Below are positions 33,010 to 43,638 of a stretch of DNA of 64,000 nt, piece by piece. The stretch is from Aurantiacibacter xanthus. GTDB lineage: Bacteria; Pseudomonadota; Alphaproteobacteria; Sphingomonadales; Sphingomonadaceae. Location of the stretch: positions 1 through 64,000 of the forward strand of contig NZ_QXFM01000010.1 of NCBI RefSeq assembly GCF_003584015.1, written 5' to 3'. Made by a program: the position numbers and the translations under genes. Every line of letters starts with the position of its first letter. The stretch's first letter is position 1. A model generated the notes under the pieces. That model was not told the DNA's origin. It did no database searches and worked only from the letters and a program-made list of their open reading frames with translations.

Positions 33010-33990
33010 CTAGATGCCGCCGCCGGTGAGGCGCTGGCAGATCATGTCGAGCTGATCGAGGCTGCGGAACTTCACCGTCAGCGAGCCCGTGCTCGGGTCT
33101 GCCTCGGTGGCAATATGCACCGGCAGGCCGAGCATTTCCTCAAGATGGTTCTGCACCGCGACGATGTCGGCGTCCTGCGCGCTGTCGCGCGGCGGACGGG
33201 CCTGACGACGCTGCGCCCGGCCATCGCCTTCGCGCCCCTTGCGCGCCAGCTTCTCCACCTCGCGCACGCTCAGGCCCTTGCGCACGGCTTCGTCCGCCAG
33301 CTCCGCCGCATTGTCGAGACCGATCAGGGCGCGGCCATGCCCCATGTCGAGGCGGCCCTGCTCAAGATGATCGAGCACACCTTCGGGCAATGCCAGCAAC
33401 CGCTGGAGGTTCGCGACATGGCTGCGCGACTTGTCGACCAGCGAGGCGATTTCGGCCTGGGTCATGTCCTCATATTCGGCCAGACGCTGATAGGCGCGCG
33501 CCTCCTCGACCGGATTGAGGTCTTCGCGCTGGATATTCTCGATCAGCGCCAGCGCCATCACATCGCGGTCGTCCAGATCGCGAATAAGTGCAGGAATCTC
33601 ATGCACTTGTGCCTTCTGCGCGGCCCGCCAGCGGCGCTCACCGGCAACCAATTGATACCGGCCCGAGGCCAGACGACGAACGATGACCGGCTGAATGACG
33701 CCGCGCGTGGCAATCGAGGCCGCCAGTTCTGCCAGTGCCTCTTCATCGAAGTGGCGGCGCGGCTGTTCGGGGTGCGGCTCGATCGCCGATACGGCGAGCA
33801 TGGCGAGGCCTTCTTGCGCGCCCGCAGCATCACCATCGCTGGCAACACCCGTTGCAGGCGCTGCCCGTCGCGGAGCCACGAGCGATTCTTCCCGCCGGGT
33901 CTCGCCCAGCAGAGCGCCCAGCCCCTTCCCCAGCTTACGGCGTGGAGGAACATTCATCTTCAGCTTCGTCTCGGCATTCTCGTCGCTCAT
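33010..33990 (-). CDS. parB: chromosome-partitioning protein ParB
   Basis: A CTP-dependent parS-binding clamp of 326 residues. The N-terminal RRKLGKGLGALLG opener is typical of chromosomal ParB. It has EQPRRHFDEEALAELAASI, the CTPase/arginine patch VAGERRWRAAQ, LIENIQREDLNPVEEARAY, and the HTH TQAEIASLVDKSRSHVANLQRLL. A C-terminal dimerisation domain follows. It overlaps parA's stop as ATGA and is the last gene of the origin-proximal minus run. Confidence 0.97.
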   Translation of the reverse strand: MSDENAETKLKMNVPPRRKLGKGLGALLGETRREESLVAPRRAAPATGVASDGDAAGAQEGLAMLAVSAIEPHPEQPRRHFDEEALAELAASIATRGVIQPVIVRRLASGRYQLVAGERRWRAAQKAQVHEIPALIRDLDDRDVMALALIENIQREDLNPVEEARAYQRLAEYEDMTQAEIASLVDKSRSHVANLQRLLALPEGVLDHLEQGRLDMGHGRALIGLDNAAELADEAVRKGLSVREVEKLARKGREGDGRAQRRQARPPRDSAQDADIVAVQNHLEEMLGLPVHIATEADPSTGSLTVKFRSLDQLDMICQRLTGGGI

Positions 33991-34763
33991 GCGGCTTTCC
34001 TCCGTTCGGGCAGACGACCGATCAACTCGCGCGCCAACGCCATATAGGCGCGGCTGCCAGCACAAGCGTGGTCGTAAATCAGCGCCGGCAAGCCATGGCT
34101 CGGCGCTTCGGACAGGCGCACATTGCGCGGGATGACCGCTTCGAACACCAGATCGCCAAGGCATTCACGCACGTCATCGGAGACCTGATCGGTGAGCCGG
34201 TTGCGCCGGTCGAACATGGTGAGGACCACGCCGACGATATCGAGATCGGGATTGAGGCGCTGCTGCACCTGCTCAACGGTCTGCAACAGCTGGCTCAACC
34301 CTTCCAGCGCGAAGAACTCACACTGCAAGGGCACCATCAGCGTATCGGCTGCGCACAGGGCATTCAGCGTCAACAGGCCGAGCGACGGCGGGCAGTCGAT
34401 AAAACAAATATCGTGCCCGCTGTGCTGCGCCAGGGCATCGCGCAGCCTTTGCGCCCGGTCTTCGACATCGACCAGCTCGACCTCGGCACCGCTCAGATCG
34501 ACCGTGGCCGGGACCAGATCGAGCCCCGGAATTGCCGAACTCACGATACATTCGGGAAGAGAAGCCTCGCCGATCAGCAGGTCGTAGCTCGACAGCTCGC
34601 GCTCCGACGCGCGCAGGCCAACCCCGGTGGAGGCATTGCCCTGCGGATCGAGATCGATCAGCAGGGTGCGCCAGCCGGTGGCAGCCATGGCGGTGGCGAT
34701 GTTGATGGCGGTGGTGGTCTTGCCCACTCCGCCCTTCTGGTTGGCTATCGCGATGCAGATCAT
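33987..34763 (-). CDS. parA: chromosome-partitioning ATPase ParA
   Basis: A deviant-Walker ATPase of 258 residues. The P-loop is KGGVGKTTT at residues 10-18, with LLIDLDPQGNAS and FIDCPPSLGLLT following. It moves ParB-parS complexes away from the new pole. The start overlaps rsmG as ATGA. The rsmG-parA-parB string is one transcription unit. Confidence 0.97.
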   Translation of the reverse strand: MICIAIANQKGGVGKTTTAINIATAMAATGWRTLLIDLDPQGNASTGVGLRASERELSSYDLLIGEASLPECIVSSAIPGLDLVPATVDLSGAEVELVDVEDRAQRLRDALAQHSGHDICFIDCPPSLGLLTLNALCAADTLMVPLQCEFFALEGLSQLLQTVEQVQQRLNPDLDIVGVVLTMFDRRNRLTDQVSDDVRECLGDLVFEAVIPRNVRLSEAPSHGLPALIYDHACAGSRAYMALARELIGRLPERRKAA

Positions 34764-35380
34764 GACTCTGGCGGCCTTCCGTGTCCGATGATGATCGCCG
34801 CCTCAGGATCGGTTGCCGATTGTTCCACGTGGAACATCGCTTGAATCGCCTGCGACTGCTCCTGTAGTTCTTGCGCTGCCGAACGCCCTTTGGGCAACAG
34901 CCAAGTGGTCGTCGGTGTGGAAAAGCGGGCGGATAACCGCAGCAACTTCGCCAGAGGCGCAAATGCTCGCGCACTGATCACGCCCGCGGGGAAGGATTCG
35001 ATAGTTTCGAGACGAGAGCCAACCACCCGGCATTTCGAAAGGCTGAAGCGCGCGCAGACCTCCTCAAGCCATTCAACCCGGCGCTTGCGCGACTCTACCA
35101 GCACCACCTCGAGCTCAGGCCGCGCCAGCGCAATGACGAGGCCGGGGAAGCCAGCCCCCGTTCCCATGTCGAGCCAGGGCGATGTTTCACGTGAAACATG
35201 GTCGAGGAGCTGGAGGCTATCGGCAATATGCCGGGTCCAGGCGTCAGCCAGACTGGCAGAGGAGACGAGATTCTGGCGCTCGTTCTCGCTCGCCAACATG
35301 TCCACAAACTCAGCGAAGCGCGAGATAGTTTCGGCGTCGCACCGATCTGCGCAGAAGCTGCGCGCTTGCTCGGGGCTCAT
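34760..35380 (-). CDS. rsmG: 16S rRNA (guanine527-N7)-methyltransferase RsmG
   Basis: A 206-residue Rossmann methyltransferase. [39 protein letters not shown] is the SAM-binding core, and [14 protein letters not shown] follows. It sits between mnmG and parA, with ATGA overlaps on both sides. Two parS-like sites lie inside its coding sequence. Confidence 0.96.
   Translation of the reverse strand: MSPEQARSFCADRCDAETISRFAEFVDMLASENERQNLVSSASLADAWTRHIADSLQLLDHVSRETSPWLDMGTGAGFPGLVIALARPELEVVLVESRKRRVEWLEEVCARFSLSKCRVVGSRLETIESFPAGVISARAFAPLAKLLRLSARFSTPTTTWLLPKGRSAAQELQEQSQAIQAMFHVEQSATDPEAAIIIGHGRPPES
34821..34836. other. parS-like site 1 (inside rsmG)
   Basis: TGTTCCACGTGGAACA is a perfect 16-bp palindrome of the ParB site consensus TGTTTCACGTGAAACA with one symmetric change on each side. 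It lies 58 bp upstream of parA's start, inside rsmG. Confidence 0.85.
35183..35198. other. parS site 2 (inside rsmG)
   Basis: TGTTTCACGTGAAACA matches the bacterial parS consensus exactly and lies in the middle of the rsmG coding sequence. Confidence 0.93.
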
Positions 35381-37236
35381 ACCGAGCCCTCCACCGCCTT
35401 GCGCCGGGCATGGACAAGCAGCGCCGCGAGCGCGGCCGGAGTGATCCCCCGCACCCGCCCCGCGTCAGCCAGCGTGGCAGGCGCAGCTGCGCTCAGCCGC
35501 TCAACCATTTCATTCGATAGTCCGGGCACGGCGGCCCAGTCAAAATTCCGTCCCAACACCAACTCCTGCGATGCGCGCAAATCGCGCAGCTCTGCTTCCT
35601 GACGCTGCAAATAGGGGGCATAGGCGGCGTCCTCCGCCACCTCCTGCGCCAATGGCGTGGCAGGATCGAAGCCCTCGGGCAAGTAGGCGGCCAGCGCGGT
35701 CAGCGGAATATCCGCATGGGTGAGCCAGTCGGCCAGCGATTTGCGCGTGCCATCGCTGCGGACATTCAGCCCCTGCTCCGCGAGCGTGCTCGCCGTTACG
35801 TCCTTTTCCAGTGCAACCTTCCAGCTGGCGCGACCGGCGCAATGACGCGCAAACCATTCGCTTCGCTCAGAACCAAGGCAGCCGAGGTCCTGCGCAATGG
35901 GCGTGAGGCGCGTACTGGCATTGTTGGCCCGCAGACGCAGGCGATACTCGGCTCGCGCAGTGAGCATACGATATGGCTCGCTCACACCGTGTAAGGTCAG
36001 ATCGTCCACCATCACTGCCAGATAGGAATTGCCCCGATCCAGCGCCGGCGCCTTCCTCGCCCGCAATGTGCAGGCCGCATGCAGGCCAGCGATCAGGCCT
36101 TGTGCAGCCGCCTCTTCATAGCCGGTGGTGCCGTTGATCTGACCGGCGCAATAGAGGCCGGGAATGGCAGCGAGCTGCAAATCGCGCCCCAGCGCACGCG
36201 GGTCGATATGATCGTATTCCACCGCGTAGCCCGGCACGACCATCTCCACCTGCTCAAGCCCGGCCATCGTCCGCAGCATCGCCAGTTGCACATCCTCGGG
36301 TAGCGAAGTGCTGATGCCGTTGGGATAGACAAGATGTGTGTCCAGCCCCTCGGGTTCGAGAAAGACCTGGTGGCCATCCCGGTCTGCGAAGCGATGGATC
36401 TTGTCTTCGATGCTCGGGCAGTAGCGGGGGCCTGCCGCACCGATCGCGCCGGTGAACAGAGGTGAGCGGTCAAGATTATCGGCGATGATCGCATGGCTGC
36501 GCGGGTTCGTCCGCGTGATCGCGCAGAACACCTGCGGGTTGACCCGCTTCTGCGTGAGCGGCGACATCGTCCAGAAGTCGCTGTCGGAAGGTTGTTCCTC
36601 CAGCACCGCCCAATCGATTGTGCGACCATCAAGCCGTGGTGGAGTGCCAGTCTTGAGGCGCGCCATCGGCAGCTGGGCCTCACGCAATTGCTCGGCGAGG
36701 ACGGAAGCAGCGTTCTCGCCGATGCGTCCGCCGGTGCTGCGCTTCTCGCCGCAGAACAGCACCCCGCCGAGGAAGGTGCCGGTGCACAGAATCGTTGCCC
36801 CAGCCCGCAGACTATCGCCATTGGCCAGCGTCACGCCGACCGCGCACCCACCCTCGATAATCAGCGAGGCAACCTCGCCGCCGATCACCGTGAGCATGTC
36901 CTGCCGCGCCAGCATGCCCTGCACTGCCGCTTTGAACAGCTTGCGGTCAGCCTGAATACGCGGCCCGTGTACGGCGCTCCCCTTCGAGCGATTCAGCATG
37001 CGGTAGTGAATGGCGGCGGCATCGGCGGCACGACCGATCAGCCCGTCGAAGGCATCGACCTCGCGCACGAGGTGGCCCTTGCCCAGTCCGCCAATCGCCG
37101 GGTTGCAGCTCATCGCGCCGAGGGTCGCGGGATCGAAAGTGACGAGTGCGGTGGCCATGCCCATACGCGCGGCGGCAGCGGCGGCTTCCACCCCGGCATG
37201 GCCGCCGCCCACGACGATGATGTCGAATGTGCTCAT
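35377..37236 (-). CDS. mnmG: tRNA uridine-5-carboxymethylaminomethyl modification enzyme MnmG (GidA)
   Basis: A FAD protein that with MnmE makes the cmnm5 group at U34 of certain tRNAs. The 619-residue protein has the Rossmann motif [19 protein letters not shown] at the N-terminus, then [29 protein letters not shown] and [21 protein letters not shown]. It is next to mnmE and overlaps rsmG as ATGA. Confidence 0.97.
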   Translation of the reverse strand: MSTFDIIVVGGGHAGVEAAAAAARMGMATALVTFDPATLGAMSCNPAIGGLGKGHLVREVDAFDGLIGRAADAAAIHYRMLNRSKGSAVHGPRIQADRKLFKAAVQGMLARQDMLTVIGGEVASLIIEGGCAVGVTLANGDSLRAGATILCTGTFLGGVLFCGEKRSTGGRIGENAASVLAEQLREAQLPMARLKTGTPPRLDGRTIDWAVLEEQPSDSDFWTMSPLTQKRVNPQVFCAITRTNPRSHAIIADNLDRSPLFTGAIGAAGPRYCPSIEDKIHRFADRDGHQVFLEPEGLDTHLVYPNGISTSLPEDVQLAMLRTMAGLEQVEMVVPGYAVEYDHIDPRALGRDLQLAAIPGLYCAGQINGTTGYEEAAAQGLIAGLHAACTLRARKAPALDRGNSYLAVMVDDLTLHGVSEPYRMLTARAEYRLRLRANNASTRLTPIAQDLGCLGSERSEWFARHCAGRASWKVALEKDVTASTLAEQGLNVRSDGTRKSLADWLTHADIPLTALAAYLPEGFDPATPLAQEVAEDAAYAPYLQRQEAELRDLRASQELVLGRNFDWAAVPGLSNEMVERLSAAAPATLADAGRVRGITPAALAALLVHARRKAVEGSV

Positions 37237-37294
37237 GATCGCGCTGACTTAGGCGCAGTGCGCGTGGCTCACAACGGGCATTTCGCGGCGGCGA

Positions 37295-37310
37295 TGTTCC
37301 ACGTGAAACA
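37295..37310. other. parS-like site 3 (mnmG-mnmE gap)
   Basis: TGTTCCACGTGAAACA is one base from the parS consensus and lies in the 80-bp gap between mnmG and mnmE. All three sites fall within 2.5 kb, 4.6-7.4 kb from the predicted origin. Confidence 0.9.
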
Positions 37311-37316
37311 CTCGGA

Positions 37317-38594
37317 TCACTTGCCGAGACAGAAGCGTCCGAACACCGCATCCAGCACATCTTCGGTCGAAGTCTTCCCGAGCAGCGCATCGAAGGAAAG
37401 CCGCGCACGACGCAGGCATTCGCCGACGAGCAGAGGATCGCGATGAGTCGCTGCATCGACCAGCGCATCGCGAGCCGAAGCGATGAGAGTGCGCTGGCGG
37501 CGATTAAGCGCGGCCTGTCCCGGTGCCGGCATCGACGCCCGCGCCCGTTCGACCAGCGCGCGGCGCAGATGCTCCATCCCCTCGCCGCTCCGGGCCGAAA
37601 GGACGAAGTCGGGCGCGCTCTTGGCTGCGTGCTCGGCGCGGTCGCATTGGGCCTCGATGTCCCAACTGTCTTCAGGCCCCTTCCCTTCCGGGCCGAGCCA
37701 CAGCACCACGTCGGCCTTGGCGATTTCCGCCTCGGCGCGTTCGATACCGATCGCCTCGATCCGGTCATCGGTCGCCGAGCGCAGGCCAGCCATATCGACG
37801 AAGCTGAAGGCGATGCCCTCGATGGCGACCGCCTGCACCAGCACATCGCGCGTCGTTCCGGCGATCTCGGCGGTGATGGCGGCCTCGCTTTCGACCAGCG
37901 CGTTGAACAGCGTCGACTTGCCCGCGTTGGGAGGCCCGGCCAGCGCCACGCGAAACCCCTCCTTCAGCATTTCGGCATGGGGCGCAGCGAGGGCCTTGCC
38001 GAGGTCCGCGACGAAGGTCGTAAGTTCGGCGGCGAAGGTGTCACCCAGAGTTTCGACCTCGTCCTCCTCGGCGAAGTCGAGCGAGGCCTCGACCTCAGCC
38101 GACAGCGCGAGCAGACGTTCCCGCCACTGGGCCACTGCGCCCGAGAACACCCCGCCCGTCATGGCCATGGCGGCGCGGCGCTGGATCTCGGTTTCGGCGG
38201 ACAGGAGGTCGCCCAGCCCCTCGGCCTCGGCCAGGTCGATGCGGCCATTGGCGAAGGCGCGGCGGGTGAACTCGCCCGGTTCGGCGCGGCGACAACCGGG
38301 TATCTGCGCCAGAGCCTCCTCCAGCGCCGCGACCACCGCGCGGCCGCCGTGGCAATGCAGTTCGCCCACATCCTCGCCGGTTACCGAATGGGGTGCGGGA
38401 AAATAGAGCACGATGCCGTCGTCGATCTGCTCGCCCGCGCTGTCGCGGAAGGCAGCTCGCACGGCGCGGCGCGGTTCGGGAACCCTGCCGCACACCGCCG
38501 CAAGAGCATCAGGCACTTGCGGCCCGGTCAGGCGGACGATGCCAATGCCGGCGGGCGGCGCACCGGAGGAGAGCGCGAAAATCGTATCCATCAA
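37317..38594 (-). CDS. mnmE: tRNA modification GTPase MnmE (TrmE)
   Basis: A 425-residue partner of MnmG. The N-terminal tetrahydrofolate-binding domain contains ALSSGAPPAGIGIVRLTGP and RRAFANGRIDLAEAEGL. The G domain has GPPNAGKSTLFNAL, and the conserved C-terminal C-x-G-K end reads FCLGK. It is divided from mnmG by a gap holding a parS-like site. Confidence 0.97.
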   Translation of the reverse strand: MMDTIFALSSGAPPAGIGIVRLTGPQVPDALAAVCGRVPEPRRAVRAAFRDSAGEQIDDGIVLYFPAPHSVTGEDVGELHCHGGRAVVAALEEALAQIPGCRRAEPGEFTRRAFANGRIDLAEAEGLGDLLSAETEIQRRAAMAMTGGVFSGAVAQWRERLLALSAEVEASLDFAEEDEVETLGDTFAAELTTFVADLGKALAAPHAEMLKEGFRVALAGPPNAGKSTLFNALVESEAAITAEIAGTTRDVLVQAVAIEGIAFSFVDMAGLRSATDDRIEAIGIERAEAEIAKADVVLWLGPEGKGPEDSWDIEAQCDRAEHAAKSAPDFVLSARSGEGMEHLRRALVERARASMPAPGQAALNRRQRTLIASARDALVDAATHRDPLLVGECLRRARLSFDALLGKTSTEDVLDAVFGRFCLGK

Positions 38595-38615
38595 GCTGCC
38601 TTATGCGGTTGCGGC

Positions 38616-38879
38616 CTAGCCCTTGTCGGAACTCTTGGGCGAGCTGCCGCCCGCCGACTTCTGCGCGCCTTCGACGAAGCTCTGAAACATCTTCAGCCCC
38701 ATCTGCCCCATCGGCGCGAGTTGCCTGGCATATTGCTCAAGCTGCTCGACGCTGGCCGCGCCCTTCATCGCCGCGGCGAGATTGTCGACATAGATCGCGT
38801 TCGCCTGCTCGACATCGGGCAGCCCCATGAACTGGCGCGCCTCTTCCGGGCTGCAATCGACTTCGATGGTGATCTTCAT
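38616..38879 (-). CDS. DUF6489 family protein
   Basis: An 87-residue protein beginning MKITIEVDCSPEEARQFMGLPDVE. It resembles the small alphaproteobacterial DUF6489 family, of unknown role and often near mnmE/rho. The C-terminus is Ser/Gly/Lys-rich. It lies 22 bp upstream of mnmE and is likely co-transcribed. Confidence 0.85.
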   Translation of the reverse strand: MKITIEVDCSPEEARQFMGLPDVEQANAIYVDNLAAAMKGAASVEQLEQYARQLAPMGQMGLKMFQSFVEGAQKSAGGSSPKSSDKG

Positions 38880-38983
38880 GGCGCAGGCCTCTCAAAATAG
38901 CTGGGCTCCGGCTCTCTCAACGAAAGCCGGAGCCCACCAATATGCGCCGATTGCCGGAAATTTCCAGCAGCGGGTGAAAACCC

Positions 38984-40240
<1,257 letters not shown>

Positions 40241-40417
40241 TTTGTCTGTATTTCCAAAGAGTTACATTGGGATGCCGGCAAGGCCACGGGGCTTGGGGAA
40301 AGCAGACCTTGATCGCTTCTGACGAGCAATCTGGTGCCGGTTGGTAGGCGCTAAATATGGCTTCGCGCGCCGCCGGTCAATCGGAGACGCGCGACAGCCC
40401 TGCAATCCAGCCGAAAA

Positions 40418-40861
40418 TCAGAACGGCTTGATGACCACCAGGATCACGATCAGCACCGCAGCCACGCCCGGCACCTCGTTCACGACCCGCAGCGTCTTCT
40501 CGCTCAGCGGTCGCTCGCCGCGCGCCATCTTCTTCGCATTGGCGACCATCCAGCCGTGATAACCGCTCAGCAAGATCACCAGCAGCAGCTTGGCGTGGAA
40601 CCACCCCTGCGCGAACGCGCCGCTGCTGTAAGCGAGCAGCAGGCCAAAGACCCAGACCGCGATCATGCTCGGCGTCAGAATCACCTTGCGCAGCAGCCCG
40701 CTGCGCTTGGCCCAGAGCGCCTCTTCCGCCGAACCGGGCGCGCTGTCATGCATGTAGACCATCTGGCGCGGGAGCATGAACAGCCCCGCCATCCAGAAGA
40801 TCACGAAGATCAGATGTCCGGCCTTGAGCCAGTAGTAGATCATCAAGAGGAAGTCCTGCAT
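40418..40861 (-). CDS. hemJ: HemJ, protoporphyrinogen IX oxidase
   Basis: A 147-residue membrane protein with four hydrophobic segments. It starts YYWLKAGHLIFVIFWMAGLFMLPR with the conserved His, and has later GWFHAKLLLVILLSGYHGWM. HemJ performs the penultimate heme step in organisms lacking HemY/HemG. It lies between rho and hemE, so it shares a heme context. Confidence 0.93.
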   Translation of the reverse strand: MQDFLLMIYYWLKAGHLIFVIFWMAGLFMLPRQMVYMHDSAPGSAEEALWAKRSGLLRKVILTPSMIAVWVFGLLLAYSSGAFAQGWFHAKLLLVILLSGYHGWMVANAKKMARGERPLSEKTLRVVNEVPGVAAVLIVILVVIKPF

Positions 40862-40901
40862 GGCGGCCTAGATAGGCGCGTCGAGGCCGCCCGTCATCCT
40901 C

Positions 40902-41918
40902 TTATCGACGAAGCACCGACAGCGCCTGCTCGACATGGGCGATGGGGGTTTCCTTGTCGATCCCGTGCCCGAGGTTGAACACATGCGGACGGCCTTCAAA
41001 AGCCGCGCAGATGCTCTCTACAGCGCGATCGAGCCCCTCCCCGCCCGCCAGCAGCAGCATCGGGTCGAGATTGCCCTGTACGGGCATTCCAGCGGGCAAT
41101 TCGCGGTTGATCCAGACCGGGTCGACCGTCTCGTCGACCCCCACGGCATCGACTCCGGTTTCGCGGGCATAGGCGGGCAGCTTGCCGCCCGCGCCTTTCG
41201 GAAAGCCGATCACCGGCACACCGGGGCGCGCTTCGTGGAGACGGGCGGCAAGGCGGGCATTGGGCGCGATCACCCATTGCTCGAACTGCGCCGGGCTGAG
41301 GCTGCCTGCCCAGCTATCGAACAGTTGCACGGCCTCGGCCCCGGCGTCGATCTGGCCAACGAGGTAGGTAAAGCTCGCTTCTTCAATTGCCCCGATCAGC
41401 GAGCCGAACGCCTCGGGATCACGATAGGCGAGCTGGCGCGCGGCATGATGATCCTTCGAGCCCTGCCCCGCCACCATATAGGTCGCCACGGTCCACGGAG
41501 AGCCTGCAAAGCCCAGCATGGTCACTTCAGGCGTCAGCATGGCGCGGCACCGGCGAACCGTCTCGTAAACCGCCTCAAATCGCTCGGGTGCGGCTTCCAG
41601 CCTCTGCCACGCCGCATCGACCAGCGGCGGCGCCAGTCGCGGCCCCTCGCCCGCCTCGAACCACAGATCCTGCCCCAGTGCATAGGGCACGATCAGGATG
41701 TCGGAAAACAGGATCGCCCCGTCGAAGCCGAACCGGCGCAGCGGTTGCAGCGTGATCTCGGCTGCCGCTTCGCTGTCGTAAACCAGTTCGAGAAAGCCGC
41801 CCTTCTCTGCTCGCAAAGCACGGTATTCCGGGAGATAGCGGCCCGCCTGACGCATGAACCACACCGGAGGCCGGTCCTGGCGCTGACCGTTCAAGGTATC
41901 GAGCAAAGGTCCGGGCAT
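40902..41918 (-). CDS. hemE: uroporphyrinogen decarboxylase HemE
   Basis: It converts uroporphyrinogen III to coproporphyrinogen III. The 338-residue protein has the signatures RPPVWFMRQAGRYLPEYR and GFAGSPWTVATYM. The start ATG 41918 (MPGPLLDTL) is preferred; a longer reading runs into the AT-rich gap and is not conserved. In Caulobacter and many other alphaproteobacteria hemE directly borders the chromosomal origin. Confidence 0.97.
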   Translation of the reverse strand: MPGPLLDTLNGQRQDRPPVWFMRQAGRYLPEYRALRAEKGGFLELVYDSEAAAEITLQPLRRFGFDGAILFSDILIVPYALGQDLWFEAGEGPRLAPPLVDAAWQRLEAAPERFEAVYETVRRCRAMLTPEVTMLGFAGSPWTVATYMVAGQGSKDHHAARQLAYRDPEAFGSLIGAIEEASFTYLVGQIDAGAEAVQLFDSWAGSLSPAQFEQWVIAPNARLAARLHEARPGVPVIGFPKGAGGKLPAYARETGVDAVGVDETVDPVWINRELPAGMPVQGNLDPMLLLAGGEGLDRAVESICAAFEGRPHVFNLGHGIDKETPIAHVEQALSVLRR

Positions 41919-42217
41919 CGCGAGAGTCCAATCAATATAATAATATTTATAAATAGGATTTGGGTGTTTGTAGGCCCTGTGGATAGCGGGGAAAGCGCAG
42001 TTGTCGCGGATTTGTCCCGCCGCCTTCAGGCCTGCCCGGCTGATCGACTCATGACTCTGCGCTGTCAATCATTGCTTGTCCCCGCAATCCCCAGCCTGTC
42101 GACAAGGCGTTGCATCCGGGGATCACTGGCGGGAGGAAATGGCTGCCAGCGGGGATGAGATTCCATCCCAAGCTTGTCCGCAGCTGCCTCCCGTGGTTTA
42201 TGCCGGGACTTATCCAC
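41919..42217. other. predicted chromosomal replication origin (oriC)
   Basis: A 299-bp divergent gap between hemE (minus) and the dikinase regulator (plus). It has an AT-only-like tract (about 41929-41957) suitable as an unwinding element, CTATCCACA on the minus strand (41978-41986), TTATCCACA (42210-42218), and a weaker TTGTCCGCA (42174-42182). Gene orientation switches here: every gene from 33 to 42 kb is minus and from 42.2 to 48.7 kb plus. The hemE/maf neighbourhood is where Caulobacter keeps Cori. It also holds both promoters. Confidence 0.8.
41978..41986 (-). promoter_or_regulatory. DnaA box (CTATCCACA, minus strand)
   Basis: It differs from the TTATCCACA consensus at the first base only and lies about 20 bp from the AT-rich tract. 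Confidence 0.7.
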
Positions 42218-42218
42218 A
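42210..42218 (+). promoter_or_regulatory. DnaA box (perfect TTATCCACA)
   Basis: A perfect consensus box whose last base is the A of the downstream gene's ATG, so DnaA binding would cover its translation start region. Confidence 0.8.
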
Positions 42219-43063
42219 TGACCCGTTTGCACCTCCATTTGCTGTCGGATTCCACCGGCGAAACGCTCGAAATGCTGGCGAAGGCTTCGCTGGCGCAGTT
42301 CGACGATACCGATGTCGTGCGCCATTTCTGGCCGATGGTGCGCTCGCTTCAGCATCTGGAGCGGATCGTCGATGACCTGAAGGCCAATCCCGGCCTCGTG
42401 CTTTATACGCTGGTCAATTCGGAAATCCGCTCGAATCTCGAGATGCGTTGCCGCCAGCTCGGCCTGCCGCATGTGGCCGTGCTCGATGCGGTGACGGCGG
42501 CGCTGGAGGAGCGGCTCGGCCAGCAGGCGCGCGGACGGCCGGGCAAGCAGCACCAGATGGACGAGGCCTATTTCAAGCGCGTCGATGCGATTCAATACAC
42601 GATTGCGCAGGACGACGGGGTCGGGTTCGACAACTGGGAAGAAGCCGATATCGTGCTGGCGGGCGTGTCGCGCACCTCGAAGACGCCGACCTCGATCTAT
42701 CTCGCCAATCGCGGCTTCAAGGTGGCGAATATCCCGCTGGTGGTGGAAAGCCCGCCCCCGCCTGCCTTGTTCAAGCTGCGCCGGCCCATGGTGGTGGGCC
42801 TCACCACCGCACCCAAGCGGTTGATCGAGATCCGCCGCAACCGCCTCTTGTCCCTCAACGAGAGCACCACCACCGCCTATGTCGACGAGGAACGGGTGGA
42901 AAAGGAAGTCGCCTTCGCGCGGCGCATGTTTGCTGACAACGGCTGGCCGGTGATCGACGTCACCCGCCGCTCGATCGAGGAAACCGCCGCCGCGATCATC
43001 AAATTGCACAGCGAGCGCGCCAATCGTGCCCGCCAACCCCAGGTCGGACCCAAACCGATATGA
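42218..43063 (+). CDS. pyruvate, water/phosphate dikinase regulatory protein (DUF299)
   Basis: A bifunctional Ser/Thr kinase/phosphorylase that toggles PEP synthase or pyruvate phosphate dikinase. The 281-residue protein starts MTRLHLHLLSDSTGETLEMLAKA, has the P-loop-like GVSRTSKTPTSIYLA and a basic KLRRPMVVGLTTAPKRL segment. The start at 42218 fits the family; ATG 42200 is a possible alternative. First plus-strand gene at the origin; it overlaps maf as ATGA. Confidence 0.95.
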   Translation: MTRLHLHLLSDSTGETLEMLAKASLAQFDDTDVVRHFWPMVRSLQHLERIVDDLKANPGLVLYTLVNSEIRSNLEMRCRQLGLPHVAVLDAVTAALEERLGQQARGRPGKQHQMDEAYFKRVDAIQYTIAQDDGVGFDNWEEADIVLAGVSRTSKTPTSIYLANRGFKVANIPLVVESPPPPALFKLRRPMVVGLTTAPKRLIEIRRNRLLSLNESTTTAYVDEERVEKEVAFARRMFADNGWPVIDVTRRSIEETAAAIIKLHSERANRARQPQVGPKPI

Positions 43064-43638
43064 TTATCCTTGCCTCCAAGAGCGCCTCGCGCCGGGCCAT
43101 GCTCGGCGATGCCGGGGTCGAATTCGACGTGATGCCTGCCGCCGTTGACGAGCGTGCGCTCGAAGCGGCGCTGGGCGCGGTGCCTCCGTCGCAGGTCGCG
43201 CTCGAACTGGCCAAGGCCAAGGCCGTCTCCATCGACGGCGGCGAAGTGCCGGTGCTGGGCAGCGATTCGGTGCTGTCGGTGGCGGGCGAGCGGTTCGACA
43301 AGCCGACCAGCCGCGCGCAGGCAGCCGAGCATCTGCGCTATTTCTCCGGCAAGGAAATGGTGCTGGATTCGGCGGCGGCGATTGCGCTCGGCGGCTATGT
43401 CCGGTGGGAGCACAGCGATCAGGCGCGGCTGACCGTGCGCGATCTGACCGAGGACTTTATCGAGCGCTACCTGCGCGCCGAGTGGCCCGAGGTCGCCCAG
43501 TGCGTCGGCGTGTTCCGGATCGAGGCGATGGGCGTGCAACTGTTCGAGAAGATCGAGGGCGACTATTTCACCGTGCTCGGAATGCCGTTGCTGCCCGTGC
43601 TCCGCGCGCTGCGCGAGCTGGAGGAGCTGCCCGCGTGA
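43060..43638 (+). CDS. maf: Maf family nucleotide pyrophosphatase
   Basis: A 192-residue septum-formation-inhibitor-like protein beginning MIILASKSASRRAML, with the Maf signature. VLGSDSVLSV is the metal/acidic site; typical Maf proteins have GADTVV here. It hydrolyses non-canonical or pyrimidine nucleoside triphosphates. It is linked to its neighbours by ATGA and GTGA overlaps. Confidence 0.95.
   Translation: MIILASKSASRRAMLGDAGVEFDVMPAAVDERALEAALGAVPPSQVALELAKAKAVSIDGGEVPVLGSDSVLSVAGERFDKPTSRAQAAEHLRYFSGKEMVLDSAAAIALGGYVRWEHSDQARLTVRDLTEDFIERYLRAEWPEVAQCVGVFRIEAMGVQLFEKIEGDYFTVLGMPLLPVLRALRELEELPA

Noticed and set aside
43404-43634. N-terminal extension of AroE
   Set aside because: It lies inside maf, is Arg/Ala-rich shadow sequence, and the GTGA overlap gives the conserved AroE start.
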